Assembly (NCBI GenBank): GCA_902793465.1
Contig: CADBDT010000039.1
Coordinates: forward strand, 1 to 35,275
DNA length: 35,275 nucleotides
From: an uncultured Coriobacteriaceae bacterium
Lineage (GTDB): Bacteria > Actinomycetota > Coriobacteriia > Coriobacteriales > Atopobiaceae
Reading direction: 5' to 3'
This document shows, piece by piece, positions 9,473 to 16,643 of the stretch (its first letter is position 1; each line of letters starts with the position of its first letter). Position numbers and translations under genes: made by a program. A model generated the notes under the pieces. It searched no databases, was not told the DNA's origin, and worked only from the letters and a program-made list of their open reading frames with translations.

Positions 9473-10279
9473 ATGGATGCAGAATATATCAATGTCCTTC
9501 ATCATGTCGAATTGGAAATCCTCAAAGATTTTGATGAATACTGCAAAGAGCATGACATTAAATATTCATTATATGCAGGGACTATGCTTGGCGCGGTGAG
9601 ACACAAAGGGTTTATTCCATGGGATGACGATATTGATGTCTGCATGACGCGTTGTGAGTACAGGAAGTTTCAAGACTCGCTCTCAAGCTGCCAAATGGAA
9701 GGCTACTATTTTGAGAACTATGAGACGGACCAACTGTGTGGGACGTGCCACGGAAAGCTTCGAAAACTGAATACGCTGTTTTTGCAAGAGGGAGATATCG
9801 ATTCGGCTGGACATCACGAGATTTGGCTAGACGTCTTCCCATTAGACAAAATGCCGTTAGGAAGTGGCAAGAAGAAAGTACGTAAGTTCGGGAGGCAGCT
9901 AATATTGTTGACAAGGGCCAACGTGGATAGGACCACGGATTCAACGGTGGTAAAACTGGCCCGTAACTTGGTCCGTGTAATTCCAAAACCTTTTAGAAGC
10001 CGACTACTGAGATCGCGGACTAGATACTTGGAAGAGCAATGTCGATCACTAAGAGACGGCTATGTGTGGGTCAGTATGTCCACGCTGACCAATATCGACA
10101 CAATACTATTCCCAAAGTCAACGTGCGAAAGCTATACGAAGCTGACATTTGAGAGCAAGAGCTTCATGTCATTTAAAGACTACCCAGAGTTGCTTTCCAT
10201 AATCTACGGGGACTATATGGAATTACCTCCGTTAGAAGAGCGCACGTGTCGCCACAAACCAGTAAAAGTAACAGTCTAG
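9473..10279 (+). CDS. LicD-family phosphotransferase
   Basis: A 268-residue LicD/fukutin-type nucleotidyltransferase-fold enzyme. Characterised LicD proteins transfer phosphocholine from CDP-choline to teichoic acids or glycans; other members move other phospho-alcohols. The signature is complete: GTMLGAVRHKGFIPWDDDID, with the metal-binding acidic run D51-D52-D53-I-D55. IWLDVFPLDKMPLG and a late SIIYGDYMELPP also fit the family. A GGGAG lies about 10 bases before ATG 9473. The gene ends 28 bases before the nucleotidyltransferase fusion, which would supply its CDP-linked substrate. No choline uptake (LicB) or kinase (LicA) gene is seen nearby, so the transferred group may not be choline. Confidence 0.92.
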   Translation: MDAEYINVLHHVELEILKDFDEYCKEHDIKYSLYAGTMLGAVRHKGFIPWDDDIDVCMTRCEYRKFQDSLSSCQMEGYYFENYETDQLCGTCHGKLRKLNTLFLQEGDIDSAGHHEIWLDVFPLDKMPLGSGKKKVRKFGRQLILLTRANVDRTTDSTVVKLARNLVRVIPKPFRSRLLRSRTRYLEEQCRSLRDGYVWVSMSTLTNIDTILFPKSTCESYTKLTFESKSFMSFKDYPELLSIIYGDYMELPPLEERTCRHKPVKVTV

Positions 10280-10307
10280 AAAATCTATCGTGGAGGTCAA
10301 GGTACAT

Positions 10308-12167
10308 ATGCAAGCGATAATACTTGCCGCCGGCATGGGCAAGCGCCTCAAGGCGCTCACGGCCAACAACACAAAGTGCATGGTGCGAGTTAACGGGGTG
10401 TCGCTTATCGAGCGTATGCTCTCACAACTCGATAGTCTTGGGCTCGAGAGAGTCGTTCTGGTTGTGGGCTACCATGCTGAGCAGCTGAAGGAGTATCTGT
10501 CGACACTCGAGGTCTCTACACCCGTTGAGTATGTGCTTAACCCGGTCTACGACAGGACGAACAATATTTATTCACTCTACCTTGCATCCGGCTACCTCGA
10601 GCAAGACGACACGCTTCTGCTTGAGAGCGACCTTATCTTTGAGGACGGTATCCTGCGCGAGCTCGTGGACGATCCGAGGCCCACGCTCGCACTCGTCGAC
10701 AAATATGAGGCCTGGATGGACGGAACCGTCGTAAAGCTCGATGCCGAGGACCGTATATACTCGTTCGTGCCTGGGAAGAGGATGAGGTTCGATGAGGCGC
10801 AAGACTACTACAAGACGGTGAACATCTACAAGTTCAGCAGGGACTTCTCGGCTAACCACTATGTGCCTTTCCTCGAGGCATACTCCAAGGTCCTCGGCCT
10901 CAACGAGTACTACGAGCAGGTGTTGCGTGTCATAACGCTCGTGGACGACAGCGAGCTCAGGGCAAAGCGTCTTTCTGGCCAGAAGTGGTACGAGATCGAC
11001 GATCTGCAGGATCTCGATATCGCGGAGTCGATCTTTGCCCCCACGACGGACGAGGCGCTCGCTCGCCTGCAGGGGCGCTACGGCGGATACTGGCGATACC
11101 CGCATATGCTCGACTTCTGCTATCTCGTGAACCCATACTATCCGCCCCAGCGGATGGTCGACGAGATGCGGGCGAGCTTCGAGACGCTGCTCACGCAGTA
11201 TCCCTCCGGCATGCGCGTGAACAGCCTCCTCGCGGCAAAGCTCTTCGGCGTGGAGCAGTCTCGCGTTGCGGTGGGCAACGGCGCCGCGGAGCTGATCAAG
11301 TCACTCGCAGCGCAGGTCGAGGGGCGAATCGGCGTCGTGCGGCCAACCTTTGAGGAGTACCCCAACCGATTCCGCGAAGGGCAGGAAGTCTCTTTCGCGT
11401 CGCAGTCCGACGACTTCTCCTACACGGCAAGCGACCTGATGACGTTCTTCGGAGACAAAGACCTCGATGCGCTTGTGCTCATCAACCCTGACAACCCGAC
11501 TGGCAACTATCTTCCAAAAACCGAGGTGCTTCGCTTGGCTGGCTGGTGCGAAGAGAGCGGCATACGTCTGGTGTACGACGAGAGCTTCTCGGACTTCGCG
11601 GACGAGCTGGGCAACTCAATGCTCAACGACGACGTCCTAGCTGCATACCCGCGTATGGCGGTAGTGAAGTCAATTTCAAAATCGTATGGTGTCCCGGGAT
11701 GCAGGCTCGGTGTACTCGCCTCCGCGGACGAGGCCCTGGTGGAGGATGTGCGTGCGGACGAGTCCATATGGAACATCAACTCCTTCGGTGAGTTTTGGCT
11801 GCAGATCGCCGAGAAGTACCAGGCCGACTACCACGAGGCGCTTGTCAGGCTGCGGAAGTCCCGTTCGCAGATGTCGAAAAGGCTTTCTGAGAACCCCCAC
11901 CTGCATGTATTCCCCTCGCAGGCGAACTACCTCATGGTCGAGCTCATCGAGACGCTTACGGCTACCGAGCTTACCGAGAGGCTTCTGGCGGAGGACGGAA
12001 TTCTAGTGAAGGACCTCAGTGCGAAGGTGCGGTGCGACGGTCGCCAGTTCGTGAGGTTGGCCATACGAACTGAGGAGGAGAACGCGAGACTCGTCTCGGC
12101 CATCGCTTCTGCTACGGGATTAGGCATGATGACGTTACAAAAGCTTAGTGAGAGGTGTTGCCGATGA
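10308..12167 (+). CDS. Fused LicC-like nucleotidyltransferase and HisC/CobD-like PLP enzyme
   Basis: A 619-residue two-domain protein. Residues 1-240 are a sugar-phosphate/phosphocholine cytidylyltransferase-type domain: LAAGMGKRL (6-14), the LicC-typical TNNIYSLYLA from T84, ESDLIFE with D108, and a late YEIDDLQDLDIAE with D231/D232 for metal binding. From about residue 250 comes a fold-type I PLP domain: NPDNPTG (from N393), YDESF (D424), the Schiff-base lysine K458 in SISKSYGVPGCRLG, and R587 near the end. The xPGxRLG pattern resembles threonine-phosphate decarboxylase (CobD) as much as histidinol-phosphate aminotransferase. I infer that the PLP half makes a phospho-amino alcohol and the N-half activates it with CTP for LicD. 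I chose ATG 10308 over GTG 10290 because GGAGG (10292-10296) lies between them. The stop overlaps the next gene (ATGA). Confidence 0.88.
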   Translation: MQAIILAAGMGKRLKALTANNTKCMVRVNGVSLIERMLSQLDSLGLERVVLVVGYHAEQLKEYLSTLEVSTPVEYVLNPVYDRTNNIYSLYLASGYLEQDDTLLLESDLIFEDGILRELVDDPRPTLALVDKYEAWMDGTVVKLDAEDRIYSFVPGKRMRFDEAQDYYKTVNIYKFSRDFSANHYVPFLEAYSKVLGLNEYYEQVLRVITLVDDSELRAKRLSGQKWYEIDDLQDLDIAESIFAPTTDEALARLQGRYGGYWRYPHMLDFCYLVNPYYPPQRMVDEMRASFETLLTQYPSGMRVNSLLAAKLFGVEQSRVAVGNGAAELIKSLAAQVEGRIGVVRPTFEEYPNRFREGQEVSFASQSDDFSYTASDLMTFFGDKDLDALVLINPDNPTGNYLPKTEVLRLAGWCEESGIRLVYDESFSDFADELGNSMLNDDVLAAYPRMAVVKSISKSYGVPGCRLGVLASADEALVEDVRADESIWNINSFGEFWLQIAEKYQADYHEALVRLRKSRSQMSKRLSENPHLHVFPSQANYLMVELIETLTATELTERLLAEDGILVKDLSAKVRCDGRQFVRLAIRTEEENARLVSAIASATGLGMMTLQKLSERCCR

Positions 12168-13243
12168 CGAACGTGGCTGTCGTGGGCGGAGGCAACATAG
12201 GGACGCTCTTGGCCGCGGAGCTCGCTTTCAGGGGCAACGAGGTGCGAATGTTCGCATCTGACGCTCCGCGTTGGTCCCGTGAAATTGAAGTATATAGTCC
12301 TGATGACGAGCTGCTGTACAGAGGAAGGCTCGCCTTTGCGACGGATGACCTTGCCGAGGCGGTCCGCGGCGCGGATTGGGTGTTCGTGACCCACCCGTCC
12401 TCGAGGTTCGGCGTGCTGGCACCGGTGCTCGTTCCTTTAGTGGAAGCCGGCCAGCGCATATGCGTGGTGCCAGGCGCGGACGCGGAGCTCTTCTTTGCCG
12501 ATGTGGTCGACAGGGGGGCGACGCTCCTGGGCCTGCAGCGCGTGCACAGCATAGCGCGTCTGAGGGAGCGGGGTAGGAGCGTATATCAGTTGGGGAGGAA
12601 GCCCTCCGTCCAGCTCGCGTCAATTCCGTCGGACCAAGCAGGTCATGAAGCGGGGGAGCTGTCCCACATGCTCGACATGCCTGTGGAGGCCCTTCCCAAC
12701 TACCTCATAGAGACGCTGACGCCGTCCAACCCGATTCTCCACACCGCGCGGCTCGCGTCGATGTTCTCTGGCTGGTATGAGGGAGTGTCGTATCCGGAGA
12801 ACATCCTATTCTACGAATCGTGGGACGATGCCTCTTCCGAGCTCTTGATTGCTTGTGACAGAGAGCTACAGGACCTTTGCCGCGAAATCGAACTGGCAGG
12901 CGACGTGGACCTGAACGCGGTCCGTCCTCTCACTGAACACTACGAGAGTCCGGACGCGAAGGCAATGACGAAGAAGATCTCCCATATTCCCGCATTCAAA
13001 GGACTTGGCTCGCCCATGCGCGAGATGTCTGCGGGCGTGTGGGTGCCGGACTTCGAGTCTCGCTACTTTACAGCGGACTTCGGGGTTGGGCTTAAGGTTA
13101 TTTCTGAGATGGCGGTCATATTTGGCGTTAACGTCCCAAACATCAACAACGTCCTTTCTTGGTACGAGAGCGCAAGCGGCGCTCGAATCGAGCGGGTTGT
13201 CAGGCGCAATAGGGCCGAATTGCTGGACATGTACAAACAATGA
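12164..13243 (+). CDS. Opine (octopine/nopaline) dehydrogenase-like protein
   Basis: A 359-residue NAD(P)-dependent dehydrogenase. The N-terminal Rossmann domain has GGGNIG (8-13) in VAVVGGGNIGTLLAAELAFR, and the all-alpha C-terminal half has NPILH (189-193), matching the N-P-x-x-H block that carries the catalytic histidine of octopine dehydrogenases. Family members reductively join an amine to a 2-oxo acid. The ATG at 12164 overlaps the previous stop (ATGA) and gives the exact family N-terminus; the longer GTG frame adds three codons. Position in a LicD/cytidylyltransferase operon suggests that the amine is the phospho-amino alcohol of the same pathway. A simple sugar or ketopantoate-type reductase is the alternative. 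Confidence 0.8.
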   Translation: MTNVAVVGGGNIGTLLAAELAFRGNEVRMFASDAPRWSREIEVYSPDDELLYRGRLAFATDDLAEAVRGADWVFVTHPSSRFGVLAPVLVPLVEAGQRICVVPGADAELFFADVVDRGATLLGLQRVHSIARLRERGRSVYQLGRKPSVQLASIPSDQAGHEAGELSHMLDMPVEALPNYLIETLTPSNPILHTARLASMFSGWYEGVSYPENILFYESWDDASSELLIACDRELQDLCREIELAGDVDLNAVRPLTEHYESPDAKAMTKKISHIPAFKGLGSPMREMSAGVWVPDFESRYFTADFGVGLKVISEMAVIFGVNVPNINNVLSWYESASGARIERVVRRNRAELLDMYKQ

Positions 13244-13305
13244 TTCCATATCGCTAGAACATAGGATTATCTGGTGTTGAAGAGGCCGTGGCGACTGCAT
13301 TCCTT

Positions 13306-13333
13306 GAAGAGGGCTCTCTTTGCCTCTTTTTCT
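13306..13333 (+). terminator. Possible terminator of the licD module
   Basis: AAGAGG (13307-13312) pairs with CCTCTT (13323-13328) around a 10-base loop and runs into TTTTCTC. It lies about 60 bases after the dehydrogenase stop. The stem is short. Confidence 0.4.
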
Positions 13334-13656
13334 CTATGTTGGGGCTATCCGGCGAGCTAAGTATGCGGACCTCGTTGTGTGTGGGTACGCGTACCGTAAG
13401 ACGACCGGGAGGATGGGAAGTGTGGCCGTTGGCTATGCCGGCCAGCTGTACCCAGGGGAGCCCTGCGTTTTGGGAGGGATTCTGCGGGCAGACGGTGACC
13501 CTCAGACGTGAGGTGGGTGCGGCGTACCGAACGATGTGCCTCTTTCCTCTAATTGTGAAGGCCGGCTATTGCTTTTATCTCTGCGGCAGGAGGGGTACCT
13601 GAGTATTCGCCAGAAAGGCAGCCCTCGCTGACAACCATAGCTCAGGAACACAGCAA

Positions 13657-13688
13657 CCGCCCCGTTGACCGAACGGACAACGGGGCGG
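13657..13688. repeat. Perfect hairpin in the accessory gap
   Basis: CCGCCCCGTTG (13657-13667) and CAACGGGGCGG (13678-13688) are exact reverse complements around a 10-base loop. No T-run follows on either strand, so it is not a clear intrinsic terminator. Confidence 0.7.
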
Positions 13689-13751
13689 CCTCGTATAATC
13701 GCTGGCTCTTTGCACGCAACGATTGTGCCGTGCGGCAGCTCGCATTCGGTA

Positions 13752-13773
13752 GTGTCGGGAAAGTTGGTGTAAC
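13752..13773 (+). repeat. Repeat copy A (AAAGTTGGTGT family)
   Basis: GTGTCGGGAAAGTTGGTGTA matches the copies at 15825-15847 (same strand) and 15966-15988 (opposite strand) over about 20 positions. Copies A and 15966-15988 face each other across the AAA-ATPase gene, like terminal inverted repeats of a 2.2-kb element. Confidence 0.6.
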
Positions 13774-14071
13774 GGCAGGCGGCGCCCTCGCGTCGTCCGG
13801 ACCAGGGGGAGGTGCCGCTGTCGCCAAACAAGTCGGGCGCCTCCCCGTCCTCTTCTTCCAATAGAGAACTCTACACGACGGGGCCGCCCTTGCACCGCCT
13901 GGTGTCAGATTAGCCAATGTGCCTTCGCGGATTCGTATGAATTAATTTGCGTTGCGAGGCCAGAAATGGCTCTGCGAGTGCGCCGTTCTACACTCATGGC
14001 TCGGCGGCGAGCCGCGGCATGCGGGGCGCGTGCTAAACTTGGTGCAAGGAGCGCAGGAAAAGAGGGAGACG

Positions 14072-15766
14072 ATGGCACGCACGATCAGCATAGGGGCGCA
14101 GGGGTTCGAGGACCTGCGAACGAACGGGTACTTCTACGTGGACAAGACCGGCTTCGTGCGGGACTGGTGGCGCTCCGGGGACGTGGTCACCCTCATATGC
14201 CGCCCCCGGCGCTTCGGCAAGACGCTCAACCTGGACACGGTTCGCTGCTTCCTGTCCACCGAGCTCGCCGGCCGCGGTGGGGAGCTGTTCGGCGGTCTGG
14301 AGGTCTGGGCCGACCCCGGCATGCGGGAACTCCAGGGCAACGTGCCGGTGGTGTCGCTCAGCTTCGCGCGCGTGAAGGGCGCCACCTACGCCGAGACGCT
14401 CGCGGGCCTGAGGCGCGTGATCCGCGTGGCGGTGGAGGCCCACGGCTACCTGCGGGAGTCGGACGCCCTCACCGACGGTGACCGCGCCTTCCTCGACCGC
14501 GTGTCGGACGACATGCCCGCCGAGGTGGCGGTCGACGCGATTAACCAGCTCTGCGCCATGCTGCGCCGCCACCACGGCACGTCCCCGGTCGTGCTGCTCG
14601 ACGAGTACGACGCGCCGATGGAGGTCGCCTGGACCCGCGGCTACTGGGACGAGGCCTCCGCCTTCATGCGCCAGCTCATGAACGCTACCTTCAAGACCAA
14701 CCCCGCGATGGGGCGCGGCCTCATCACCGGTGTGACGCGCGTGAGCCGCGAGTCGATCTTCTCGGACCTCAATAACCTGGTGGTCGTGACGACGTCGACC
14801 CCGCTCTACCAGGAGTGCTTCGGCTTCACCCAGGCCGAGGTGGACGCGGCGCTCGACGAGTACGGCCTGGCCGACAGGCGTGACGACGTGCGCCGCTGGT
14901 ACGACGGGTTCGTGTTCGACGGCCACGCGCACATCTACAACCCCTGGTCGCTCACCCAGTTCCTGCAGTTCGGCGAGTTCCGGGCCTACTGGGCAAACAC
15001 GAGCGGCAACGGCCTGGTGAGCGAGGTCGTGCGCCGCGGCGACCGGCGCCTCAAGGCCGACTTCGAGGTGCTGCTCTCGGGCGGCGAGGTGGAGAAGGTC
15101 ATCGACGAGCAGGTGGTGTTCTCCGAGCTCGCCACGGTGCCCAACGCCGTGTGGGCGCTGCTGCTGGCAGCCGGCTACATCACGAGCCCGGGGTCGGTGC
15201 CGAAGTTCGTGGAGACCACGCCGCGCCCCCTGCGGCTCACCAACAAGGAGGTGCGCCTTGCCTTCGACCGCATGGTGCAGGGCTGGTTCGACGAGGCGGC
15301 GTCTGACTACGGGGAGTTCGCCGACGCCCTGCTCGCCGGCGACGCCGATGCGATGGGAGACTACCTCTCCGAGGTGGCGCTCGCCTGCGCGTCGTCGTTC
15401 GACTCCGCGACGCGGCCCTCCGAGCGCTCCGAGCCAGAGCGTTTCTACCATGGCCTGGTGCTAGGGCTGCTCGTGTCCCTGCGGGGTCGCTACTCGGTGG
15501 AGTCCAACCGCGAGAGCGGCTACGGCCGCTACGACGTGGCGCTCGTGCCCACGGTCGGCGCCCAAGGCGCCGACCCCGCCATCGTCATCGAGTTCAAGGT
15601 GTTCGACCCGCGCCGCGAGGAGACCCTGGCCGACACCGTCGCCCGCGCCCGCGCCCAGATCGAGGAGCGCGCCTACGCCGCGGGCCTCGCCGCACGCGGC
15701 ATCGCGCCGGAGCGCATCCGCACCTACGGCATTGCCTTCCGCGGCAAGGAGGTCCTCGTCGGCTGA
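14072..15766 (+). CDS. AAA-ATPase-like / PD-(D/E)XK nuclease-family protein
   Basis: A 564-residue protein of the common but poorly understood AAA-ATPase-like (PF09820) plus PDDEXK_9 (PF08011) family. The N-terminus has FVDKT-type YFYVDKTGFV and the Walker A variant RPRRFGKT (44-51); Walker B is VVLLDEYDAP with D177/E178. The C-terminus has the nuclease core: D488 in YDVALVP and E507-x-K509 in VIEFKVFD. I start it at ATG 14072 (AGGGAG just upstream), since MARTISIGAQGFEDLR is the usual family beginning; the frame is open 40 codons further up. It is strikingly GC-rich compared with its surroundings, stands alone, and is flanked by repeats, all of which suggest transfer. Function is unproven; defence or mobile-element roles are possible. 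Confidence 0.9.
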   Translation: MARTISIGAQGFEDLRTNGYFYVDKTGFVRDWWRSGDVVTLICRPRRFGKTLNLDTVRCFLSTELAGRGGELFGGLEVWADPGMRELQGNVPVVSLSFARVKGATYAETLAGLRRVIRVAVEAHGYLRESDALTDGDRAFLDRVSDDMPAEVAVDAINQLCAMLRRHHGTSPVVLLDEYDAPMEVAWTRGYWDEASAFMRQLMNATFKTNPAMGRGLITGVTRVSRESIFSDLNNLVVVTTSTPLYQECFGFTQAEVDAALDEYGLADRRDDVRRWYDGFVFDGHAHIYNPWSLTQFLQFGEFRAYWANTSGNGLVSEVVRRGDRRLKADFEVLLSGGEVEKVIDEQVVFSELATVPNAVWALLLAAGYITSPGSVPKFVETTPRPLRLTNKEVRLAFDRMVQGWFDEAASDYGEFADALLAGDADAMGDYLSEVALACASSFDSATRPSERSEPERFYHGLVLGLLVSLRGRYSVESNRESGYGRYDVALVPTVGAQGADPAIVIEFKVFDPRREETLADTVARARAQIEERAYAAGLAARGIAPERIRTYGIAFRGKEVLVG

Positions 15767-15824
15767 CGCCGGTGGGGCACTCTTCCAAGAAAGGTGCCCC
15801 ATTGGCTCGCTCACGAGCCAGCTC

Positions 15825-15988
15825 GTATCGCAAAAGTTGGTGTAAGCGAAAGTCCTGCGCAGACACCGCCGTTTTAAAGGGGTGTGGCCATTGCCTAGAA
15901 TCTGACTTGTCGCGATTTCAGATTCTAGGTAATGGCCGTTTCTCCTACCTAGGGGTCAGTCCCGGGCTCACACCAACTTTTACGACAC
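15825..15988. mobile_element. 164-bp MITE-like palindrome
   Basis: The ends, 15825-15847 and the reverse complement of 15966-15988, agree at 20 of 23 positions (shared AAAAGTTGGTGT). In the centre, GGCCATTGCCTAGAATCTGA (15886-15905) pairs with 15918-15937 over 20 bp, with one G/T exchange, around a 12-base loop. There is no transposase, so it would be a non-autonomous element or the remains of an IS. A third copy of the end sequence lies at 13752. No target duplication could be confirmed by eye. Confidence 0.6.
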
Positions 15989-16413
15989 GATCGGAAGTTC
16001 TTAATAAGTATGGTGTTCTTACCGTTACTGTTAACGACGAGAATCACGCGTCGTTCTTTGCGGGGTTTCAGCGGGGTAATGACTCGGTTACTAGCGAGGA
16101 CGAGGGGGACACCTACAAGAAGTTGCTATGTATTGCCTTCGATCTGGCGCTTATTGGTTCCCATGACCCGAATGGATTTCCGTCGTTTGTATACCACGAT
16201 GACGTGTTTGGTTCGTTAGATCCTCGTAAGAAGAGAAGGCTGATAAGGGTGATGAGACGCTACGCAGACGAGGGCGTCCAGCAGATCGTGACAGCGATTG
16301 ATTCAGACTTCATCATCGCTGAAGGAGAGAGCCTGATCGAAGATGACGAGATTGTTTTGAGGCTGCATGATGGCGGTGAGTCCGGGCTGCTCTTTAAGAT
16401 GTCGCCATGGTAG
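15989..16413 (+). pseudogene. 3' remnant of a DUF2326 ABC-type ATPase gene
   Basis: The frame encodes about 140 residues that resemble the C-terminal end of DUF2326 proteins: an FAGFQRGND..GDTYKKLLCIAFDLAL block, then FPSFVYHDDVFGSLDPRKK (Walker B/D-loop region), VQQIVTAIDSDF, and the ending DDEIVLRLHDGGESGLLFKM. Intact proteins have an N-terminal Walker A and a long coiled coil; neither exists here, and upstream sequence runs straight into the MITE-like element. The frame stays open through that element back to 15772, without family similarity. DUF2326 ATPases belong to three-component ABC (ABC-3C) conflict systems; no partner gene is nearby. I read this as a dead fragment. Confidence 0.7.
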
Positions 16414-16643
16414 TAGATGTTCGGGGTTTCCGAAGTCATCGCTCTCGTCGCAGAACGCCGAGAGGACCGAATCTGGTATATGGCCTCCAATCGGCATGCC
16501 TGTTAAGGAGAAAAGTGGCGGGGTACCTCCCAAATGCACAAATTGAGCCGCTTACGTTTTTTTCCAAAATTTTCGATTGTTTGTATTAATATATACGTGC
16601 ATGGCTATCACTGTGCGAAAACGCGACTGAACCGGAGCTAGAA

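Larger units (their letters stand above)
13334..14071. other. Gap with repeats, no supported gene
   Basis: About 740 bases rich in GC with many short overlapping frames in several phases. I found no frame with a recognisable domain. It contains a perfect 11-bp hairpin (13657-13688) and one copy of the GTGTCG..AAAGTTGGTGT repeat (13752-13773). It is probably debris left by mobile DNA. Confidence 0.5.

Noticed and set aside
9473..13243. Phosphonate (2-aminoethylphosphonate) pathway
   Set aside because: No PEP mutase or phosphonopyruvate decarboxylase is present in the window and the PLP domain is HisC/CobD-like rather than PhnW-like; it remains possible only if those genes lie elsewhere.
13502..13861. 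119-codon frame on the minus strand in the accessory gap
   Set aside because: It runs through the perfect hairpin at 13657-13688 and competes with several other frames of similar length; I see no family similarity.
14033..15451. 472-codon open frame antisense to the AAA-ATPase-like gene
   Set aside because: Its length is explained by the very high GC at third positions of the sense gene; the product is a His/Arg/Glu-rich low-complexity sequence without any domain, while the sense frame has full family motifs.
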